A stretch of DNA of 64,000 nucleotides from Catellatospora sp. IY07-71 (GTDB lineage Bacteria; Actinomycetota; Actinomycetes; Mycobacteriales; Micromonosporaceae): the NCBI RefSeq assembly GCF_018326265.1, contig NZ_AP023360.1, positions 6,941,001 through 7,005,000 of the forward strand. The letters are read 5' to 3'. Positions 9,476-18,983 of this stretch are shown in pieces. The translations under genes were made by a program, and so were the position numbers. How positions within the stretch are numbered: position 1 is the stretch's first letter; every line of letters begins with the position of its first letter. Below the pieces are notes generated by a model. The model was not told where the DNA came from and did no database searches. It was given only the letters and a program-made list of their open reading frames with translations.

Positions 9476-12400
9476 TCAGCGCCGGCGCAGTTCGCCTAGC
9501 GGCACGGTGGGATCAGCGAGGAGCTGCTCCACCCGGACGGCGAGGTCGGCTCCGTACGGAGCGAGGTCGCTCTCCTCGGCGATCTCCGAGATGAGCTCGA
9601 TCCCGTCGTGATGCTCCTCGACCGTCAGCAACGCCGGCTGCGGCATGCGCGGCCGCTCCATCGCCATGGGCGACGCCGGGAAGCCGAACAGGGTTCCCGG
9701 GCTCTCGGTGGCGTACTCGAACGCGAGGAACGTGGACGGCAGCCGGCGGTAGCGGCGGTGCTGCAGCGTCCGATACAGGCCGGACAGGGTGTCCGAGCTG
9801 CTGACGAGCTGCGCCTGCACGTCCCGGGTCACGTCCACCAGGCTGGTGCCGTCGGGTAGTTCGAGGACGACCGGCAGCAGGTCCACGCAGAAGCCGATGA
9901 GCGGCCTGCCGGGGAAGGCGAGCGGCTGTCCCGTCCGGTGAGCCATCACGATCACCTGCGACGTGTTCATGAGCAGCGCCGAGGCCACCGACACCGCCGA
10001 CAGCGCCGCGGTGTGCATGGTGGATCTGCTGGAACGCGACAGTTTGCGCAGGTCGGCGAGGCGGTCCGCGGAGAGGTGGTCGATGCGGGTGACCGGCGTG
10101 AAAGGTTTGGCACCGTCGACCATGCGGGCCGACTGCCAGGCGCTGTCGAGCCTCGGCCGCCACCACGCGTCGTTCGCGGCGAACCGCGCGTCCTCCTCGG
10201 CGCGCTTCGAGCGGGCGTACTCCAGGAAGCCAGCGGGCTCGCGTGCCGCACGGGCCTGCTCGCCGCCCAGGTAGAAGGCCGACAGCTCCTCCCACAGGAC
10301 CTCGAACGACCAGCCGTCGATGACGGCGTGCGGCGCGGTGGCCTGGAGGTATGCGACCGCACCCGCCTGCACGAGGTGGAACTGGAACAGCGAGGGGGCC
10401 GACATGTCCACCGGCCGCCGCGCGAACCTGGCGAGCATCGCCTCGATGTCGCCCGGCGAGGCGTCGCTCAGGGTGCAGGTGGTCAGCGCCGGAACGGCGC
10501 GGGCGACGCAGTTCTGCGCCGCGCCGTCCTCGTCGAACCCGATCCGCAGCGCCTCATGCCGCTGCGCGACCCGTTCGATGGCGCCGGTCAGCCGGTCCAC
10601 GTCGATGACGCCCTCGATGCGGCGCACGTCGGACATCTGGTAGGTCGCGCCGCGGTCGCCGCCCAGCTCGCTGCTCATCCAGAGCAGCTTCTGGCCGTCG
10701 GTGAGCGGAGCCTGGCCGGTGACCGGCGGCTCGCCCGCGGGGGCCGGTGCCTGCGGCGCGGTCGCCGCCCGGGTCCCCTGCCAGACGCCGCTCGCGGCCA
10801 CCTCGGCCGCGGCGTCGGCGACGGCCTCCACGATCCGGGCCCGATCCGCGTCGTCGTGCGCGGCGCTGAGGAAGCACGTACGCCCCTCCCACACGTAGAC
10901 GCCGCGGCTGAGCAGGCCGAGGAAGAACATGTTCTCCGACCGCTCGGAGCCGTCCACGTTGATCCGGAACAGCGACGAGAAGTGCTCGACCTCGATCGGG
11001 TAGCCGTTCGCCGCGGCGTGCTGGTTGATCTCCCGGGCCAGCTCGGCGGTGCGCTCGGTGAGGGTCTGCTGCAGCCGGGGCGACTCCTTCCGCAGGTGCC
11101 GGATCATGTGCTGCGCCACGGCCATCGCCATCGGCTGCTTGCTGAACGTTCCGGAGAACACCATGCTCGGCCGCTGCGGCAACCCGCCGTCGCCCTGCCG
11201 CCAGCGCCCGCCGTCGATGGGGGCCATGAACTCCGCGTCGCCCGCGATGACGCCGAGGGGCATGCCGCCGCCGATGACCTTGCCGTAGGTCGCCAGGTCC
11301 GGGTGGACGCCGAAGTACCCGGCCGCGCCGGCGGGGTGGCAGCGGAAGCCGGTGATGATCTCGTCGAAGATCAGCGCGGCGCCCTGCGCGGTGGTGAGGG
11401 CACGCAGCCGGCGCAGCAGCTCGGCGGGCTGATACCCCGGGCGCCGGCTCTGCACCGGCTCGACCAGCACCGCCGCCAGCTGCTCGCCGTAGGACTCGAG
11501 GACGGGCAGCGCGGTCTCGTCGTAGGGCAGGATGATGACGTCCTGCGCCATGCCGGGCGGCGTGCCCCGGCCGAGGGTCGTCGACTCGCCCCGCTGCGCG
11601 CCCGCCCGGGGGGCGACCAGCACCCCGTCGAACGTGCCGTGGAACGAGCCGGCGAACACCGCGATCAGGTTGCGGCCCGTCTTCGCGCGCGCGGCGCGTA
11701 CGGCGAACATGACCGCCTCGGTGCCCGAGGTGGCCAGCGCCACCCGGTCGACCCCGGTCAGCGACGCGATGCCGCGCGCCACGTCACCCGCGGTCGACGA
11801 CTGCGGGCCGAGTAGCAGGTCGGCGGCCTCGAACGTGCGCAGTGCCGCCCGCACCGGCTCGGATGCGTGTCCCAGCAGGTTGACGCCGAAGCCCATGCAC
11901 AGGTCGAGATACTCGTTGCCGTCGACGTCGGTGAAGTGGGAGCCCTCGCCACGCACCCCGACCACGGGATAGCTGACCGAGCGGCGGCCCGTGCGGAGCG
12001 AGAAGACCAGGTTTCGCTGGTCTGCCAGGGTGTACCGGTCCTCCTCGGTGACCCGCCGCGACACCGGGGTCCGCCGTCCCCACTCGAGTTCCTCCTCGAC
12101 CGGCAGCGCGGCGGTCTCACCGGCCCCGCCGGCGGGCCCGGACGGCTGCACGACCGGCGCGGTGACCGGCGCGGTGACCGGCGCGCGACGCTGCTGCGGC
12201 ACGGCGGGCAGGACCGCGACGGCCCGCCTGGGCTCCGCGGCGCCGGACGACGGCTGCCAGCTCGGCGGCACGACTCCGGTGAGGAACTCGGTCAGGCTCT
12301 CGCACGAGTCCCGGTCGAAGTAGAGCAGCTGCACGTCCACGTCGGCCTGAAACTCGGCCGACAGGGCGTCGGCGAGCTGGATCAGCAGGAACGAGTCGTA

Positions 12401-15211
12401 CCCGAGGTCGATGAAGGACGCGCCGGGCTTCACGTCTCCCGGGGTGCTTCCGACGAGCTGCGCGACGATGCGGCGTACGCCCGCCTCGATGCCGTCCCGG
12501 TCGGCCGGCGCCGGAGCGGGGGCCGCGGCCTCCGCGACGGTGGGGGCGACCGCCGTCGGCTGTGGCCGGGCGGAACCGCGCGGTGGCGATGACTCAGGCT
12601 GCATGGGCTGCGGCTCCTCCTCAGGACCCCGGTCGAACGCGTAGGTGGGAGCGTGGACGATCACCGTGGCGGGGCCGGGACTCTCGGCCGGTCCCCCGAC
12701 CGGGAGGACCTGGTCCTGCCCGGCCGTCCAGGCCGTCGCCAGCAGCCGCGCGCGGGAGACCGCGTCATAGCCGGGCTGCCCGGCGGTGGTCATGGCCTGC
12801 ACGTCGTCGCCGAACACCTCCCCGGCGAACGCGGCGACGCCCTGGCCCGAGTCCAGGACGTAGGCCAGGGTCGTGCCGTCCGCACGCAGCGCGCGCACGG
12901 CGTCGCCGAACCGCACCGTCCGGGTCAGCTGCCCTGCCCAGAAGGCCGGGTCCCGGGCCGTCGCCTCGTCGAGCCAGGCACCCGTCGTCGGCGACATCAG
13001 CCGCCGCGCCGGGGGCCGCAGGTCGAACTCGGCCCACGTCGCGGTGTACTGCTCGGCGAACGGCTCCAGGAACGTGCTGTGGAACGGGTGCGCGACGGGA
13101 ATCCGGACCGACGCGACGCCGGCGGCGCGCAGCTCGCCGGCGAGCGCTTCGATCGCGGTCAGCTCGCCGCTGAAGACGCAGTCCCGGGCACCCGGCACGA
13201 TCGCGAGGGACACACCGGGGCGCAGGTACGGGCCGGCGGCGGATTCGGGCAGCCGCGCCCGGATCATCGCGCCGGGCGGCGCGCTCGCCAGGATCCGGGC
13301 GCGTGCGTTGACGGCCGCGGCGGCCTCGTCCAGGGTGAGCACCTCGCCGACCACGCCCGCGGCGACCTCGCCCAGGCTGTAGCCGCACAGGGAGCGGGGC
13401 TCGATGCCGTCGGCCAGCAGCGATCTCGCGATCACCACGGAGCGCACGAGCATGGCGAGCTCGGTGATCCGCGGGGCGGCATCGGGCTCAGGCTGCCCGG
13501 TGAGCAGGGCCTCGACCGGCCTCCGGTCCTCGGCGGGCAGGCTCGACAGCGCCTGCGCGAACACGTCGGCGAAGCCGTCGATCTCCGTCCGCGCCGCGCT
13601 CAGGTCGCCGAGCGCGGTCCCCTGCCCGGGGAAGACGAAGACGCTGTCGTGACCGCGCTTGGCCCTTCGGGTCCCCGTCCGCCAGGTGTCGACCCGCCCC
13701 GCGCGCCGGACGAGGACGACCGCCTCCCGGTGGGCGAGCCGCCGCCGGCCCGCCGTCATCGTATGGGCGAGCCTGCCCAGGCGCTGCGGGTTGGCCGCGG
13801 CGAACTCCAGCACGCGGCCGGCGGTGTCCCGCGCGCTGCGCGCCGACGCGGCGCTGACCGGGACGACGAAGACCCCGTCCTCAGCGCCGTCGGCGGTCGG
13901 GACCGAAGGAGCCTGTTCGAGGACGACGTGGGCGTTGGTGCCGCCGACTCCCATCGAGCTCACCCCGGCCAGGCGCGGGCGCTGCCCGTCCGCCCACGGG
14001 CTCGCGCTGCCGGGCACGAACAGCCGGGAGCCCGCCGGTGTGATCCGCGGGCTCAGCTCCACGAAGTTCGCCACCGGGGGGATCTGCCCGCTGCTGACGA
14101 CCAGCGCGGCCTTGATCAGTCCGAAGACGCCCGACGCGGCGCCCAGGTGGCCGACGTTCGCCTTGACCGCACCGATCGCGCACCGTGCCCCGTCGGGGCC
14201 GAGAGCACGTTCGATGGCCTGCCACTCGACGACGTCGCCGACCTCCGTCCCGGTGCCGTGCGTCTCCACATACCCGATGTCGCGCTTGTCCACGTCCGCG
14301 GCGGCCAGCGCCGCGCTGATGACGAGGCTCTGCTGGTTCACGCTCGGGGCGGTGAACCCGACCTTCCGCTTCCCGTCGTTGTTGACGGCGCTGCCGCGGA
14401 TGACGGCGTGGACGGCGTCCCCGGCCGCGAGCGCGTCGTCGAGCCTTTTGATCACCACCGCGCCCGCGCCGCTCGCGGTGATGGTGCCGCTCGCGGAGAG
14501 GTCGAACGGGCGGCAGCTGCCGTCGGTGGACCAGATGCTGCCCGGCTGGTGGTAGTAGCCCGCCTGGTGCGGCGCCTCGACGTTCACCCCTCCGGCCAGG
14601 GCCACGTCGCAGTCCCCGGACAGCACGCTCTGGCAGGCCAGATGTACGGCGACCAGCGAGCTGGAGCAGGCGCTCTGGACCGTCAGCGACGGACCGCGGA
14701 AGTCGAGCGCGTACGCGATCCGGGTGGACAGGAAGTCGTGGTCCAGCAGGGACACCCAGTTGACCGCCTCCGACGACTTGAGCGGCCGCCCGGCGTCGCC
14801 GAACCTCGGGTCGCCGAGGCGCTGCAGGACCGTGATCGGCGAGCCGGCCCCGCCGGCGGCGAACAGCCCGATGCGGCCGGGGTGGCGCAGCGGGTCGCAA
14901 CCGGCGTCCTCCAGCGCCTCCAGGACGACTTCCATCATCACGAGGTGGTTGCGGTTGATGCCGTCGGCCTCTCCGGCGGTGATGCCGAAGGCGGTGCCGT
15001 CGAACCTGTCGTAGCCGTCCAGCGGTGCGGCCACGGGCACGTAGGGGTTTCGCACGTCCGCGGGGAGGCTGATCCCCTCCCGCCGCCGGTCCTGCTCGGT
15101 GACCGTGACCATGCCCGTGGCGCCGGCCTCGACGTTGGCCCAGAGCGCGCGGTAGTCGGCCGCTCCCGGACCTCGGCAGGCCATGCCGACGATGGCCAGC
15201 GGCTCACGCAT
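9476..15211 (-). CDS. Hybrid PKS-NRPS: KS-AT-ACP-aminotransferase-C
   Basis: A 1911-residue megaenzyme. The ketosynthase (about 1-430) has active-site Cys182 in SACSSS, plus ETHGTGT and KANVGH. The acyltransferase (about 515-830) has Ser612 in GYSLGE and HPFHS, closer to malonyl- than methylmalonyl-type enzymes. The ACP has Ser940 in LGYDSF. A class III aminotransferase (about 1065-1490) has the PLP lysine 1311 in YGKVIGGGMPLG. A condensation domain (about 1510-1911) has PHAVIDG, with the first His of HHxxxDG replaced by Pro and the catalytic second His kept. There is no KR, DH or ER. The beta-ketoacyl chain is therefore expected to be transaminated to a beta-amino acyl group and passed by the C domain, as in iturin/mycosubtilin-type systems. 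The ATG at 15211 follows GGAGGAG and is preferred to a TTG 12 bases upstream. Confidence 0.93.
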   Translation of the reverse strand: MREPLAIVGMACRGPGAADYRALWANVEAGATGMVTVTEQDRRREGISLPADVRNPYVPVAAPLDGYDRFDGTAFGITAGEADGINRNHLVMMEVVLEALEDAGCDPLRHPGRIGLFAAGGAGSPITVLQRLGDPRFGDAGRPLKSSEAVNWVSLLDHDFLSTRIAYALDFRGPSLTVQSACSSSLVAVHLACQSVLSGDCDVALAGGVNVEAPHQAGYYHQPGSIWSTDGSCRPFDLSASGTITASGAGAVVIKRLDDALAAGDAVHAVIRGSAVNNDGKRKVGFTAPSVNQQSLVISAALAAADVDKRDIGYVETHGTGTEVGDVVEWQAIERALGPDGARCAIGAVKANVGHLGAASGVFGLIKAALVVSSGQIPPVANFVELSPRITPAGSRLFVPGSASPWADGQRPRLAGVSSMGVGGTNAHVVLEQAPSVPTADGAEDGVFVVPVSAASARSARDTAGRVLEFAAANPQRLGRLAHTMTAGRRRLAHREAVVLVRRAGRVDTWRTGTRRAKRGHDSVFVFPGQGTALGDLSAARTEIDGFADVFAQALSSLPAEDRRPVEALLTGQPEPDAAPRITELAMLVRSVVIARSLLADGIEPRSLCGYSLGEVAAGVVGEVLTLDEAAAAVNARARILASAPPGAMIRARLPESAAGPYLRPGVSLAIVPGARDCVFSGELTAIEALAGELRAAGVASVRIPVAHPFHSTFLEPFAEQYTATWAEFDLRPPARRLMSPTTGAWLDEATARDPAFWAGQLTRTVRFGDAVRALRADGTTLAYVLDSGQGVAAFAGEVFGDDVQAMTTAGQPGYDAVSRARLLATAWTAGQDQVLPVGGPAESPGPATVIVHAPTYAFDRGPEEEPQPMQPESSPPRGSARPQPTAVAPTVAEAAAPAPAPADRDGIEAGVRRIVAQLVGSTPGDVKPGASFIDLGYDSFLLIQLADALSAEFQADVDVQLLYFDRDSCESLTEFLTGVVPPSWQPSSGAAEPRRAVAVLPAVPQQRRAPVTAPVTAPVVQPSGPAGGAGETAALPVEEELEWGRRTPVSRRVTEEDRYTLADQRNLVFSLRTGRRSVSYPVVGVRGEGSHFTDVDGNEYLDLCMGFGVNLLGHASEPVRAALRTFEAADLLLGPQSSTAGDVARGIASLTGVDRVALATSGTEAVMFAVRAARAKTGRNLIAVFAGSFHGTFDGVLVAPRAGAQRGESTTLGRGTPPGMAQDVIILPYDETALPVLESYGEQLAAVLVEPVQSRRPGYQPAELLRRLRALTTAQGAALIFDEIITGFRCHPAGAAGYFGVHPDLATYGKVIGGGMPLGVIAGDAEFMAPIDGGRWRQGDGGLPQRPSMVFSGTFSKQPMAMAVAQHMIRHLRKESPRLQQTLTERTAELAREINQHAAANGYPIEVEHFSSLFRINVDGSERSENMFFLGLLSRGVYVWEGRTCFLSAAHDDADRARIVEAVADAAAEVAASGVWQGTRAATAPQAPAPAGEPPVTGQAPLTDGQKLLWMSSELGGDRGATYQMSDVRRIEGVIDVDRLTGAIERVAQRHEALRIGFDEDGAAQNCVARAVPALTTCTLSDASPGDIEAMLARFARRPVDMSAPSLFQFHLVQAGAVAYLQATAPHAVIDGWSFEVLWEELSAFYLGGEQARAAREPAGFLEYARSKRAEEDARFAANDAWWRPRLDSAWQSARMVDGAKPFTPVTRIDHLSADRLADLRKLSRSSRSTMHTAALSAVSVASALLMNTSQVIVMAHRTGQPLAFPGRPLIGFCVDLLPVVLELPDGTSLVDVTRDVQAQLVSSSDTLSGLYRTLQHRRYRRLPSTFLAFEYATESPGTLFGFPASPMAMERPRMPQPALLTVEEHHDGIELISEIAEESDLAPYGADLAVRVEQLLADPTVPLGELRRR
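12152..12184. repeat. 12-bp tandem repeat in the ACP-aminotransferase linker
   Basis: The unit GACCGGCGCGGT occurs 2.75 times in tandem within the PKS gene. It encodes a repeated Val-Thr-Ala-Pro in the flexible linker between the ACP and the aminotransferase domain. It looks like a simple slippage-derived linker repeat. Confidence 0.7.
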
Positions 15212-15244
15212 CTGCTCCTCCAATTCGTCTGCCGGTCGGTCGGC

Positions 15245-16615
15245 TCATCCCGCGCGGACGCCGCCGAGGCGGGACAGGATCTCGGCCAGGCCGAGCGAGT
15301 CCATCGCCGCGTCGGGCCGCTCCAGCAGCGCCGCGAGGATCTCCTCGTATGCGGCGCAGTAGCCGCGCGCCAGCTCGCGCGAGTACGTACGCAGCGCGAA
15401 CTGCCAATCCAGCGCGATGCCCGGCGCGGCGATCTCGCAGATCACGGTGACGTCGAACGGGCCCTGCGAGGTGCGCATCACCCGCTCCGACAGGCTTCCC
15501 TCGCCGAGCGTCAGGCCACCGAGGGCCCCGGCCGAGAAAGCCGTGCGCACCAGGCCGCCGCCGGGCTCGCCGCCGCGGCCCAGGGCGTCGCTCACCTGGC
15601 TGAACGGCACGTCCTGGCAGTCGATGGCGTCCAGCAGATCGAGCGACACCTCGGCCAGCGTCTCGGTGAAGGTGGCGGACAGGTCGATCCGCGACCGGTG
15701 CACGACCAGGTTGGTGAGCATCCCGACGGTGCGCGCGAACCTCGGGGTGCGGCTGCTCGTCGCGGTGCCCACCGACACGTCGCCGTCGCCGGTGGCGGCG
15801 GCGATCATGACGCTCATCGTGCCGAGCAGGACGGAGAACGGCGTCGCCCCGGCCCGCCGCGCGTACGCCAGGACCGCGTCGGCCAGCCCGCTGTCGAGCG
15901 TCCTGGACAGCGCACAGGTGTCCAGCGGCACCGCGTCACCGGTGGCGGCATCGCGGTCTCCGGGCAGCGCGCTGCCGGCGGCCCCGGCGAGGCGCTCGGT
16001 CCAGTACGCCAGATCCTCGCCGGAGGCGTGCCCGGCCAGCCCGGCGAGCTGCTCCGTCACGAAGGCGCCGTATCCCGGCGGGGCCGGGGCCAGCTCGGGC
16101 GCGGTGCCCTGCCGCGCCGAGCGGTAGAGCTCGCCGAACTCGCCCAGCAGGATCGCCATCGACGTGCCGTCGCAGACGATCTGGTGCGCCGCCATCACCA
16201 GGGCGGTGCGGCTGTCCGACAGCAGGATCGCGGTGAGCCGGATCGGGGGCCGGGCCGACAGGTCGAAGGGCGTGTTCGCCGCGGCGTCGATGGCGGCCTC
16301 CAGCCGCTCCGCCCGCGCCGCGGCGGACAGCTCCCGCAGATCGAGCACCTCGACCGGCGCGTGCGCCGGATCGTGGCTGACGAGCTGCACGACGCCGGAG
16401 TCCCCCTCGTGGAAGGTCGTGCGCAGGGACTCGTGGCGGCGCGCGGTCTCGTCGAGGGCGTACGTGACGGCCTCGACGTCGAAGTCGCCGTCGAAGAAGT
16501 AGACCTCCGGCATGATGTACGCGGGGCTGTCGCGGTTCTTCCGCCAGAACCGCCAGATCTGCTGCTGCAGCGGGCCGAGCGGGAAGGTTCGCGTCAGCGC
16601 ATCCGTGTTCGTCAT
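15245..16615 (-). CDS. Standalone NRPS condensation domain protein
   Basis: This 456-residue protein is a single condensation domain without partner domains. Near the N-terminus FPLGPLQQQIW is the C1 motif and RHESLRTTF is C2. The active-site motif reads AHQIVCDG: the first His of HHxxxDG is Ala, while the catalytic second His and the Asp are retained. VGMLTNLVVHR corresponds to the C5 region. The ATG at 16615 overlaps the stop of the upstream A-T gene (ATGA). It most likely joins the aminoacyl group on that A-T protein to an acyl partner, or uses it to feed the KS of the PKS encoded 22 bp downstream. The donor/acceptor assignment is inference. Confidence 0.87.
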   Translation of the reverse strand: MTNTDALTRTFPLGPLQQQIWRFWRKNRDSPAYIMPEVYFFDGDFDVEAVTYALDETARRHESLRTTFHEGDSGVVQLVSHDPAHAPVEVLDLRELSAAARAERLEAAIDAAANTPFDLSARPPIRLTAILLSDSRTALVMAAHQIVCDGTSMAILLGEFGELYRSARQGTAPELAPAPPGYGAFVTEQLAGLAGHASGEDLAYWTERLAGAAGSALPGDRDAATGDAVPLDTCALSRTLDSGLADAVLAYARRAGATPFSVLLGTMSVMIAAATGDGDVSVGTATSSRTPRFARTVGMLTNLVVHRSRIDLSATFTETLAEVSLDLLDAIDCQDVPFSQVSDALGRGGEPGGGLVRTAFSAGALGGLTLGEGSLSERVMRTSQGPFDVTVICEIAAPGIALDWQFALRTYSRELARGYCAAYEEILAALLERPDAAMDSLGLAEILSRLGGVRAG

Positions 16616-18375
16616 CCCCGGTTGACGGTCCCGATGAGCTTGCACAGGTTGCGCGTCGTGCGTGCCTGGAAGAAGTCACGCAGCCGCACCCGCACGCCGA
16701 GCTCCTCGCGGATCTGCGCCAGGATGTTCAGCGAATCCAGCGAGGTGAGGCCGAGCGAGAACAGCTCGTCGTCGATGGAGCACGGCGCGTCGAGCGTCTT
16801 GCGCACGATCGCGATCACCGTCCGCTCGACGTCGGTCAGGTCGGACTCGTCCTCCGCCACTTCGGCCTCCGCAGGTTTCACCAGTCGCGCCAGCGCTGCC
16901 ACATCGACCTTGCCGCGTTCGGTCACCGGCAGGGCGTCCACCCGCCGGACCAGGACCGGCACCGCGTAGCCGGGCAGCTCGCCCGCGAGGTGGTCGCGGA
17001 TGCCCGCCTCGACCGCGGGCCCGTCCTCGCCGGCTCCGACGTAGCAGGCGACCAGCAGCGGATGGGCGGAATCACGGTGCACGAAGGCGACCGACTGCGT
17101 GACGGCCGGGTGCCGGTTCAGGACTGACGAGATCTCGCTCAGCTCGATCCGGCGGCCACCGATCTTGACCTGGTCGTCCGTTCGCCCCAGGAAGCTGTAT
17201 CCACCCTGCGGGAGCTTCTTGCCGAGGTCGCCGGTCCGGAACATCCGGGACCCGGGCGGGCCGGACGGGTCCGGGACGAACCGCTCGGCGGTCAGCGCCG
17301 CATCGTGCAGGTATCCCCGGGCGACGCCTGCGCCGCCCACGTACAGGTAGGCCGGCTCGCCGTCGGCCGCCGGGGTGAGGCCGGCGTCCTGGTACAGGCT
17401 GATCCGCGCGCCGGGCACGCCCTCGCCGATCGGCGCCTCGAGGAATCCGTCGTTGAGCAGCCGCCCCCCGGTCGCCGCGACCGCCGTCTCCGTGGGGCCG
17501 TACTGCACCACGACGGCGCAGCGGTCCGAGGCCAGCCTGCGGACGACGCCGTTGGGCACCGCCTCGCCGCCGATGAAGGCGAGCCGCACGGCGGAGTCAC
17601 CCGGCACCCATCCGGCGCTCAGCACCCCGGAGTACCAGGAGGGCACGCCGCTGAGGACGGTGATGCCGTGCGCGGTGATGCAGTCGATGTGCTCCTGCCA
17701 CGAACCTTCCGTCAGATCCGGCGCGACGACGAGTTCGGCGCCCGCCGCGAGCAGCAGGACCGGCCGCAGCGACGCGTCGAACGACAGGTCGGCCGACAGC
17801 AGCACCCGCAGGTCGCCGTCACCGTGGATGTCCGGCTGCGCGACCAGGTCGAGGAGATACCTCGCGTAGTTGTGCATCGATCCGAATTCGACGCCGACGG
17901 CGAGCGGCGTGCCGGTCGACCCCGACGTGTGGATGACGTAGGCGAGGTTGCGCTCGGTCGCGCCGCCGTTCGCCCGCTCAGGAGCTGCGGCCGTTCGCCT
18001 GACCCGGAGCCCGGTCTCACCCGGCATACCGGGGTGCGCGCCGGCCTCCACCGACTCCTCCAAAACGACCGTGGCCGATCTGTCGACCACGAGCCGGCGC
18101 CTGGCCTCCGGCCACTTCACGTCGACGGGCATGTAGGCCGCGCCCGACATCCAGATGGCGAGCATCGCGATGATCGGGTTGCCGCCCCGCGGCAACACCG
18201 CGGCGACCACGTCTTCCGGGCCGACCCCTTGTGCGCGCAGAAGATCGCGCAGGCCGGTCGCGGCGGCGGTCAGGCCGGCGTAGTCGAGCGTGGCCTCGCC
18301 GGCGCGCAGCGCAGATCGGTGCGGCTCGCGCGCGGCGATGTCGTCGATACGATCGATCAAGATCATTTCAGTCAC
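16612..18375 (-). CDS. NRPS A-T didomain protein with atypical A3 motif
   Basis: This is a 587-residue adenylation-carrier protein. Motifs are YVIHTSGSTGTP (A3), LSFDASLRP (A4), VQYGPTETA (A5), FRTGDLG (A7), GRTDDQVKIGGRRIELSEI (A8), ERGKVDV with the catalytic Lys (A10) and FSLGLTSLDSL in the carrier domain. The Lys that normally follows TSGSTGxP in A3 is Leu here. Residues equivalent to GrsA 235/236/239 read D, A, R. I chose the GTG at 18375 because GGGAGAGG lies nine bases upstream; an in-frame ATG at 18366 is the alternative. With the MbtH gene just upstream, this is the adenylation protein most likely to need the MbtH chaperone. Its stop overlaps the standalone C gene. Confidence 0.88.
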   Translation of the reverse strand: MTEMILIDRIDDIAAREPHRSALRAGEATLDYAGLTAAATGLRDLLRAQGVGPEDVVAAVLPRGGNPIIAMLAIWMSGAAYMPVDVKWPEARRRLVVDRSATVVLEESVEAGAHPGMPGETGLRVRRTAAAPERANGGATERNLAYVIHTSGSTGTPLAVGVEFGSMHNYARYLLDLVAQPDIHGDGDLRVLLSADLSFDASLRPVLLLAAGAELVVAPDLTEGSWQEHIDCITAHGITVLSGVPSWYSGVLSAGWVPGDSAVRLAFIGGEAVPNGVVRRLASDRCAVVVQYGPTETAVAATGGRLLNDGFLEAPIGEGVPGARISLYQDAGLTPAADGEPAYLYVGGAGVARGYLHDAALTAERFVPDPSGPPGSRMFRTGDLGKKLPQGGYSFLGRTDDQVKIGGRRIELSEISSVLNRHPAVTQSVAFVHRDSAHPLLVACYVGAGEDGPAVEAGIRDHLAGELPGYAVPVLVRRVDALPVTERGKVDVAALARLVKPAEAEVAEDESDLTDVERTVIAIVRKTLDAPCSIDDELFSLGLTSLDSLNILAQIREELGVRVRLRDFFQARTTRNLCKLIGTVNRG

Positions 18376-18633
18376 GAGGGCAGGCCTCTCCCAGATCGAG
18401 TGATGTCCCTGTAGGCAAGGCCGCAGGCCGTCTCTCCGTGACACGGACCGAGTCTGCGTGGGCCTTCATTCGGCAAAAGACATTCCAGGCGATTGCTCGA
18501 GCCGCCTCCCCCGCGTCTCCTCGTCACCATCGATACCTTTCACGACGATCAAGGGTCGAGTCAAGTGGTGCATCGGCGTTCGTCATCGCACCCCGGACGG
18601 CCGCGAGTATCACCGCATCGGCGGAAGGCCGGG

Positions 18634-18843
18634 CTAGCGCACGTCCATCGACTGCCGCAGGCTCCTGGGCCGCATGTCGGTCCAGACCTCGGCGATGTAG
18701 TCCAGGCACTCGCTCCTGCTGCCCGTCCTGCCGACCGCGCGCCAGCCGGCCGGCAGCGAGCTGCCGTCGATCCAGATCGAGTACTGCTCCTCGTCGTTGA
18801 CCACGACCGCGTACGCCCGGTTGTCTTCGTTCTCGTCGCTCAC
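18634..18843 (-). CDS. mbtH: MbtH-like protein
   Basis: A 69-residue protein of exactly the expected size for MbtH-like chaperones, which bind NRPS adenylation domains and support their folding and activity. Hallmarks are NDEEQYSIW, the tryptophan-bearing LPAGWRAVG, and [18 protein letters not shown]. The GTG start at 18843 has a strong purine-rich GAGGGGGAG just upstream. It is the first gene of the minus-strand series leading to the A-T, C and PKS genes. A 258-bp stretch without a convincing gene separates it from the A-T start. Confidence 0.95.
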   Translation of the reverse strand: MSDENEDNRAYAVVVNDEEQYSIWIDGSSLPAGWRAVGRTGSRSECLDYIAEVWTDMRPRSLRQSMDVR

Positions 18844-18983
18844 AGCTCCCCCTCGTGTGATCTAGTCGATCGATGCAGCCTAGTACCCGGCGTCGCGCCC
18901 GGTCGACCGTCGGCATCGGATTTCGCTTCGGAAGCGAATCGACCGGCATGGTGGATGCCAGGTCCGGATAGTAGGGTTCGCCC

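Noticed and set aside
18376-18633. Possible gene or promoter between the mbtH-like gene and the A-T gene
   Set aside because: No reading frame has recognizable protein features. A TTGACT/AGGTAT pair on the minus strand has a 20-base spacer, too long for a convincing promoter.
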